Shown here: piece after piece, positions 56,587-64,000 of the stretch
Layout of the letters: each line of letters starts with the position of its first letter
Numbering within the stretch: the first letter of the stretch is position 1
Source: Sipunculus nudus
Lineage: Eukaryota > Annelida > Sipuncula > Golfingiida > Sipunculidae
Direction of reading: 5' to 3'
DNA length: 64,000 bases
Assembly (NCBI GenBank): GCA_026874595.1
Contig: CM049316.1
Location: 74,245,176 to 74,309,175 of the forward strand
Made by a program: the position numbers and the translations under genes
Notes under the pieces: generated by a model
What the model was told of the DNA's origin: nothing
Database searches by the model: none
What the model saw: the letters and a program-made list of their open reading frames with translations, nothing else

Positions 56587-59039
56587 TAACCATGTCGGCA
56601 TGTTTTCCGGGATATTTTTTTTTTATACAAAGGGGATGCTTGAGCCATTCCTTCGACTACCGAGTAAATAATAATGTCTTACTGGGAAAGTAAATCGTAT
56701 GACACAAAAAAATCCAAAATATTGCAAGACAGTCCACAATGACTGCGATATTTTCAACACTGGAGGACAGCGATACCAGTTGACGACGTCAGTCAATGCG
56801 ACGTCATACGTCAGTCAATTTTTATGACGTCATTGTTATGTTATAAGCACCTCTCGCTACCATGGGCATGGAAGAGCTTCTGTGTAGAAGCGTTTTGGGG
56901 ACTCATTATAATAATGTAATAAGTGAAAAGGTCGGAGCATTTAAGCTGTGGAGGATAGGTCAAGAAGTCCAGCTATATGTATGTAAAAAGGGGGCATGTA
57001 ATATTTTTTTAAATTTTATATGAACCCTTGTCCGCATGATTTTTTTGCGATATATATTTTAAAAAATTTAAAAAATGAATTGGCCAAAAGTAGATATACA
57101 AATATACCGCTTATTGTGTGTAAAGTAGTGATAAATCATGTATAAATTTTTTACTTTGCTACACTTTTGCTTAATTTAAGCAGATGGACCGATAGACTGC
57201 TGGACAGTACATTCCTCCATGAAACACTTTCAATGTAGATGGCTACGTGTGATGTTTGTTACACAATAGTGACGTCACAATAAACAGTCGCGCATCTCCT
57301 TCAATTGACTAACGTTATCAGTTTGCCTGGCTTGTTTTTTCATCTCCGGCGATGAAAAGTCATAAACGCTGTAACCTGTTTTGTCATATTTTTTATCATT
57401 TGTTTCATATTTTATTTACGCATTATTATTTACGCAGGCAGTGTGAAGAATGTCTCCTGCATCCGATGGACCAGAAATGTTAACACTGCTTTACTTGTAT
57501 GAAAAATTATCCATGAAAAAAATGCGGACACCGGACGATACGTCGTTAGTTCGAAGACGACGCAGTAAAAAAAATAGTGCTGAGAAAATAATAGTTTTGA
57601 CACTAGCATGGTATTGAAATTAGTTCCAACAAAAGCATGGTAAGGAATGCCATACCAGGTTAATTTGAAATCCTTGTATTTATCCTTGTACCAGGTGATT
57701 GATAACATGCGCAATGGGAGTGATAAAAACCCATATTTCGAGATTAGCGGTAAAGTTTTATATTTCACGTTGCTTGGAACACCAAGTTGAAGGTTGCTCT
57801 TTCTGAATCTTTTTCAGATGACGGACTGAAGTTTTTTAAGCATTTAATCAAAGCAGGAACCAAGTTCCAAATATTTCTGATGCTCCATGTTATTTCGAAC
57901 GGAGGAGTTTATCATTTCTTAAATGTGGGGCTTTATACTGGCCATATATGAGAAAATAAGATTTAGTCCAGTATTGGGATAAAGCAAACTAGTCCTTTTG
58001 GGAAACAATTTTAAAACATGAAAATTTGTTGAACCTTTATTTACTTTATTTATCTTTATTTACTCTTTGTATTAGTACGGGTGTATGACATCATATGAAA
58101 TTGTCGGCTAATACGTTGTGCGCATGGCGTACAATGCAGTAAAGGGGTTGAACACGTACATAACAGATGACATCCTATGCAAAACCTTAAAATAGGCAAT
58201 ATGGATGTCCTGTTATCCTTCGGTTGTTAGTCGGTACTGTTTAAAGAAGTAAAAGCCAATTTGAAGAAATTTAATGAATGGTTATGGAATCACAAACGAA
58301 TAATCCATTTAATGTTTCAGGCAAGCTAGATCCAAATGAGTTTGTTTTAAAGTCTTAATTTTTGCTACTTCACTATTGGATGTTCGTCAAGTCCCCATCT
58401 GAGATGAAGTCATTTACTTGTATTGAGGGACGCATGTGAACCAGTAATGGATTGTATGGGATCTTGATAAGAAATCTCGCACTTAAGTGTGAACACTGGC
58501 CGAAACACTCAGTGGCGCCAACCCACTTGTAGGACTTCGGCCATATCCGAGGTGTTCCTAACGTGAATCTTGCTGAATTTGTAAATAAGCCACTCAAAGG
58601 GCACGCTCGTCCCGGACTCACCAGTCTCTCTGGGGATCGGCAAGATTGCTTAAACGAAAAGTAAAATGCGAGAAAAAAAAACCATGCTAAGCATATGAGT
58701 TAAAATTAAAATAAGGGTGTAACTGTCTGTGATATAAAGACCATTACGTAACTAATTAAATGCATTCATTTCTTAGCCCGGTTGAATTGTTCTATGAATG
58801 AAAATCTCTATATAAGACTGGGAATCAGAGGATGTCATTGTATTTTTTATTATACAAAAAAAAATCAACATACATATAGCACATATACATAAATAATAAA
58901 CACATACATATACATATTGAACGTTCACAGTAATACTATCATTTTCAGCTAAGCTTAGCTTATGATATTTTAAAATTAACCCTATATTTAAGTACACTTC
59001 CAGTATACTCAGTATTGGCGCCCACTTGATATGATGTTG
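56587..59039. other. Spacer, no supported gene
   Basis: Two coding-like islands are unassigned: minus 57768-57430 and minus 58621-58373 (the latter GC-richer, reading RIWPKSYKWVGATECFGQCS). No splice context or family could be supported. Confidence 0.4.
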
Positions 59040-61800
59040 GTTTAGCTTGTCATTTTTATTCCAATTTCTTTTTCAATATTCAACGTGGCTTTAATAAAAT
59101 ATTGAACCCCCTCTTTCGTTGTTTTTTTCATAGCACATCTATCAATATGTAATACCTCTTGAACATCAATGTTAAAAGTTCATCCAGTTATCATCATTGC
59201 ATTCTAAAATAACATTCTCCACATACCACCTGTATGTGGAACTGATCATTTCAATCTATTTTCTTAATCCTGAAAAAAAGGCGTTCAGTGTCACTCTGCG
59301 ATGCAGGATTCTAAACTGAAAATATTGCAGTTCATTAGATATTGTTGATAACTATAAATTTTCGAATCCTTTTAATATCTAATTTTCTACTTCACCATTG
59401 AACTCTATGATCCATTTTAAAATCGTATTGTACGGCTTTATCAGCATACACTTGTTTTATGCCATCTTTTTGGTTATACGTTCATCCACTATACTCATTC
59501 TCGGCGATAATGCTGTGAGCCTATCGTGGCTTTATAATGTTCTTCCATCTGTCTGGAATTGCATTTAATAGTCCATGGTAGCGAAGAAAATCAATATGTA
59601 CATTATACTTATCACAAAACTCTTGATAACTTATCCAAACTGAATCAGATTGTGAAGTAATGACTATATCTTTAATATATATTAACTCCAGCATTAAATA
59701 GTTTCCTAATGAAAACTACTCTGTTATATCCCCTGATATGGGAATTAAACCACAATTCTGCCATATTATATCAACATGCATAAAGGGAACATGATAATTG
59801 TATTTACACCAAGCAGATAACACATCATCCGAAAAAAAAAATATATAGTTCCTACATATTTCTTTTGTGTCCTGATATGTTAGGTTACACTTAAATGAAT
59901 GTTCACCCATTAAAAAATTATGGAGAACAGCCTTTCTCAAGGAGCTATCTGATTCTTTACACAGAATCCTTTTTATCCAAGCAATTTTAAGTGATGAGAA
60001 TATAAATGGTTCATCACCCAGGCTACCTTCTTCTTTTGGTGCAATTCAGATATTTCTTTTTTATTAAGTCTTTACATTTCCCCCATATAAAATTATTCAT
60101 CATTTTATAAAATTAACATAGGTATGTTTGGGTGGGCTTGGTAGTACAGGCAGGAAATAAATAAATTGTGTCATTATGAATGATTTAATAATGGTGATCC
60201 ACCCTTTGGAGTAAGCCTTTTCTCTGACCAGACTGATATTATGCTTTTCATTTTATTTATTTTTGGAATTTAGTTTAAATTTTTTACACTTTGTAATGAC
60301 GATGTTATTTTGACTCCCAGTATACTCACCTCATTGACACAGAAAAGCCCTGGTTTTTTAACTTCATCCTTTTCAGTGTATTTCCTGTAGTCATTGGCAT
60401 AACATGTGTTTTTCCTAAATTAATTGTTAGTCCTGATATAAGACTAAATCCATTAAATAACTTAATAAAACGACTTATACTTCTAATATCTTTAAGAAAT
60501 AGAACTGTATCATGCGCATACTGAGCTATTTTAAATAACTGTTTTGATAATCTATACCTTTAATATTACTTTCTGCTCTAATAACATTGGTTAGTAATTC
60601 TATACTCGAAACAAATAATAAGGATAAAAGTGGACAACCCTGTATTACTCGTTATTTATAATATTACTACTGATATCATTATACATTGTCGTTATCATTG
60701 ATATTGTCACTTCATCAAAATTCATATTTTCTTAGGTTTTATATATAGAGTCCCATTCAATCAAAAGCCTTTCATAATCGACTGTCAGTAGGAAAGTGTT
60801 TTGCTTCATGTTGCTTATATTATTTAACAGCGTAATTACCTTATTAATATTCTCACCTATGTAGCGTCTACTAATAAAACCTGTTTGGTCATCACTGATT
60901 AGTTCAAGAATTACCGCATTCATTCTATTTGATATGCATATTGAAATTATCTTATAATAACAATTTACTAAAGTAAGAGTTCTCCAGTTCTTCAAATATT
61001 GATGATCTTTCCCCCTTTTAGGTAATTGACTGATCATACCTTGTCTTTGTGTAATTGGTAACAGGCCTGTCCCTAAAGAATAATGTACAGAATCCATGAA
61101 ATAAGATTTTATGTCCTAGAAGAAAATCATAAAATTCTATTTGAAGTCCATCACTTTCTGGTGATTTTCCATTTTTTAAAGATCTTATTCTTTGAAATAA
61201 TTTTTCTTCAGTTGGCTTTCTTTTCCCTGTTACATTTTTAATTTTTCTGACCCGCATATTGTGTTCATGTATAAATTTATTAAATTTTTTGTGGCCTACA
61301 TGAAGGTGTAAATAATGTTTCAAAATAGTGTATCTCTGCTTTTCATATCTCATTTTGATCATAAATTATAATTCTATCATAAATCAATTTACTTATATTT
61401 TTTTTATTATAGTTTCGTTTTTCTCATATTCAGAAAGTATTTTGTAGATATTTGTCCTTCTTCATACCATCTCATTTGGTTCCGAACAATCGTCCCTTTT
61501 GTCTTATTCTCTAGCAACTAATTTAAATGTTCTTCAGCTTCAAGACTGTCAGGCTGCAGTAAGTTGCTCGAATCACGACTGGTTTTATGATGGTCATCTT
61601 CTAATGACCTCACCAGGTCATGTGTATTGTTATAACATTTCCAGGTCATTTAAATGATATCTCCGGATACTGAATTTCTAATTTATGTTCTGTATAATAT
61701 CCTGAAATTGTCGCCTCTTTTTGGGTAACTTCACATCTCAGTTGTGATATACTACTATTTCCAGGTGTGTTATATTTATAACGTATCAACTTTCAGATAT
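59040..61800 (-). mobile_element. L1/Tx1-like LINE, ORF2 remnant
   Basis: Minus-strand order: linker KGTIVRNQMRWYEEGQISTK near 61,500; SLKNGKSPESDGLQIEFYDF near 61,150; RT block KNWRTLTLVNCYYKIISICI with SNRMN, and SDDQTGFISRRYIGENINK, at about 60,990-60,850; VIQGCPLLSLLFVSSIELL at about 60,650; AQYAHDTVLFLKD at about 60,510, where the catalytic ADD has become AHD; and QYFQFRILHRRVTLNAFF near 59,330. ORF1 is not seen. Longest open pieces are 61362-61018 and 61097-60732. It is of the same clade as the 50.9-54.7 kb element and in the same orientation. Confidence 0.85.
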
Positions 61801-62115
61801 TGAATTGAGATAAATAATGCCTACAGTTTAAAATATAAAGTGTCCGTCTTTTGACTGATATTGTAAACTGAACGAAATAAAAGTCTTTCTTCAAAATAAA
61901 TTAGGACTGTTGGTCTCTATGAAGTCTCTCTCTCTTTCTCTCTCTTTCCCCTTAAATGATAATTAGACACATATACAGCTTGCAAAAATTAAAAGATTAT
62001 TGTTACAATTAAATCTATTAATAATTCGTCTTTGCTATTTCGTACAAGTTCTGAATCACAGTAAGGTGGGAATTATTGACATTTATTTTGTTCGTCCATG
62101 GAATGCTGGATTTAT

Positions 62116-62161
<46 letters not shown>

Positions 62162-63858
62162 CATATTGAGCTTATTAACTGCAGCTAAGGATGGCAAATT
62201 GTTTATTTAGGTTGTTCTCGTCTCAAATCTAACATGATTTTTTGCCTCTTAATTGTTGGTTGTTGGGTTCCAGTAACAATATATAACAACTGAACTATTT
62301 TGGTCAGATCTGATATGCTTAACTTCAAAATCATTACTTTATTATGTATATACTGGTTGTGGTAAACTCCGGAGTTCTTATTTAGTACATATATGCCGGA
62401 TAAATGCTTTCAATATAATTGTATAATTTGTCATATTCGTAACTCAGTCCAGTTTTAAAGAATATTGAATAAACATATTCTTTAATTTGTTATTAAATAT
62501 TGCATTGAAACCATTTTGATTCCCTATCAATCCAATATGTCTCAGTCAAATTCACAAGAATATTGTTTAAACATTTTTTATAATTGACTATTAAGTATTA
62601 ATTTGAAGTCATGATTACTCTCTACGAATTCATTATGCGTCTCCGAAGAATACTATAATTAACAATATTTAAGGATATTCATATGTTCTCTTTCATGTTT
62701 GATGTTTCATTCTGTTGTATATCTGTTCCGGCCTATTTATAATTCGTAAAAGAATGCGTGGATTATACATGTTTGAAGAACAAACTTGTTTCTGAAAGTA
62801 CATGAAAAACTGTGCAAGATTTGTCCTAAAATAAAACAGAGAACACTCAAAGATGACGTATCAATGCATAAATCACTGTTATATGATTAACAGATGTTGT
62901 TTGAGACATCATTGACAGGATATTTCTTTGCAGTGTATGTCTACACGCCTGTCAGGTCCATCATAGGTCACTTTTAGTAAAGACATTCCCACAGCTACGG
63001 ACCATTAGTTCTGTTATATTGAAAATGCCGTACAAATGGAAGATAATCCATTTAATTATTATTTGTTTATCTAATCCATTTAATTTTTAAAAAAATCAAT
63101 GGATTGTTGACTTGTTGGTTTTCTTATGCTCTACTAAATTTCAACATAAACTGTTAAGATCTTTTTGTGTGAATTAGATGATGTCATGGTCATGTCAAGG
63201 ATAACTACCGGGCGGTGTGATGATGGTACGCAGAAGTCCTGCTGGGTCAAGCATGAATTGAAACTAAGAATCTAGCCAATGCATAGACAGCTCCCATTCA
63301 AAAGGAGTGTTTCAATATTGAATCATTATCCCGTTTTTAATAACTTTTGATCTAATAATGTTCGTGTTTTCTGACATTGACGATAACCATGAACTGATCA
63401 ACATATATTGACAAAACATCAAATTGTTTAAAGCCTTTGCATAAATAAGACAGTCTTTGCTGGTCATAATAACTAAAAGATGCGGATAAGCCGATTGAAC
63501 ATCTTGATAGCCTTCTGTTAAAATATAACAGGAAAACAATACAATCATTCAGGTACACACGGTTTTAACATAAAGCACAGGGACACCGGGATAACCATTG
63601 GATGAAATGACCATCACACATACGAGCATTCGAGGGCCCTGTCTTATTCACACTGCTTACAATGAAACAGGTCAGCTAACATTTCTAGGTCATTTCAGGC
63701 ACGCCATGTTTAAAGGAGCCCCTTAATTTGCCATAATTCATTTGAACGCTGCATGGAAGATGAATGCTAACAGTTGGTAAGACATTTGTAAATATGTCAA
63801 TAGAGAATTGTGATTGTCAATGAAGAATAAGGTCAATAACTGAAAGTAACAAAAGAGG
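61801..63858. other. AT-rich spacer, no gene seen
   Basis: Contains a short CT tract (about 61,924-61,948) and a (TA)n microsatellite (62119-62161). Overlapping minus-strand frames at 63312-63558 have no recognised domain. Confidence 0.5.
62119..62161. repeat. (TA)n microsatellite
   Basis: About 43 bp of TA dinucleotides. Confidence 0.95.
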
Positions 63859-64000
63859 ACTCAAAGCAAATACTTCACCAACACAAAACGACACCACTCA
63901 GAGAGCAAATTCCTCCAGCAAAACAACAGAAAGTGCCCAGAAAGCACATACCTCAACCAAGACAAACAGGCAGCACTCAGAGAGCACATACCTCTATCAT
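63859..64000. repeat. Minisatellite, about 37-40 bp period, running off the window
   Basis: ACTCAGAGAGCAAATTCCTC-like units start near 63,859, 63,896, 63,935 and 63,975, with small indels and substitutions. The array continues beyond the window end. Confidence 0.75.

Noticed and set aside
63312-63558. Two overlapping minus-strand open frames of 68-78 codons
   Set aside because: No domain, AT-rich region, and neither frame shows coding bias over the other.

Overview
This is an AT-rich, intron-rich animal genome segment with no bacterial-style gene organisation. The transposon families, the dense intronic repeats and the kind of ankyrin gene present fit a marine invertebrate, most likely a lophotrochozoan such as a bivalve mollusc. 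That placement is inference; no marker gene settles it.

The centrepiece is one plus-strand gene from about 22.77 to 43.18 kb. Three 5' exons encode a 479-residue N-terminal region that I do not recognise. They are followed by a long ladder of ankyrin-repeat exons, each exactly 99 bp and phase 0 at both ends, so that one exon encodes one 33-residue repeat. I find 24 intact cassettes, one cassette with an in-frame stop, one with a mutated splice donor and one decayed remnant. The last exon (277 codons) encodes a repeat cap, a helical or coiled region and a C-terminal SOCS-box-like motif. The model therefore predicts a giant ankyrin-SOCS protein of about 1,550 residues, plausibly a substrate receptor of a Cullin-5 type ubiquitin ligase. 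Its cassettes can be lost, gained or skipped without changing the reading frame.

Left of it, 0-1.3 kb carries exons of a C-type lectin-like gene on the minus strand. At 6.7-8.6 kb lies an intronless, decayed coding region of unknown family. From 9.4 to 19 kb is a transposon graveyard: a tRNA-like foldback element, an L1/Tx1-like LINE with an RPLP0 retropseudogene lying inside it in antisense, and a Ty3/gypsy array with two LTRs, gag, protease, reverse transcriptase and integrase pieces. A pogo-like MITE lies at 21.7 kb.

Right of it are a second Ty3/gypsy RT-RNase H remnant (46.7-47.5 kb), a minisatellite of ATTTGCAT octamers (48.0-48.2 kb), a 1.4-kb element with terminal inverted repeats (48.3-49.7 kb), three LINE remnants (50.4-50.8, 50.9-54.7 and 59.0-61.8 kb) and a 941-bp hAT-type element with a perfect 8-bp target duplication (55.6-56.6 kb). 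The remaining stretches are AT-rich sequence with TA microsatellites in which I see no gene.
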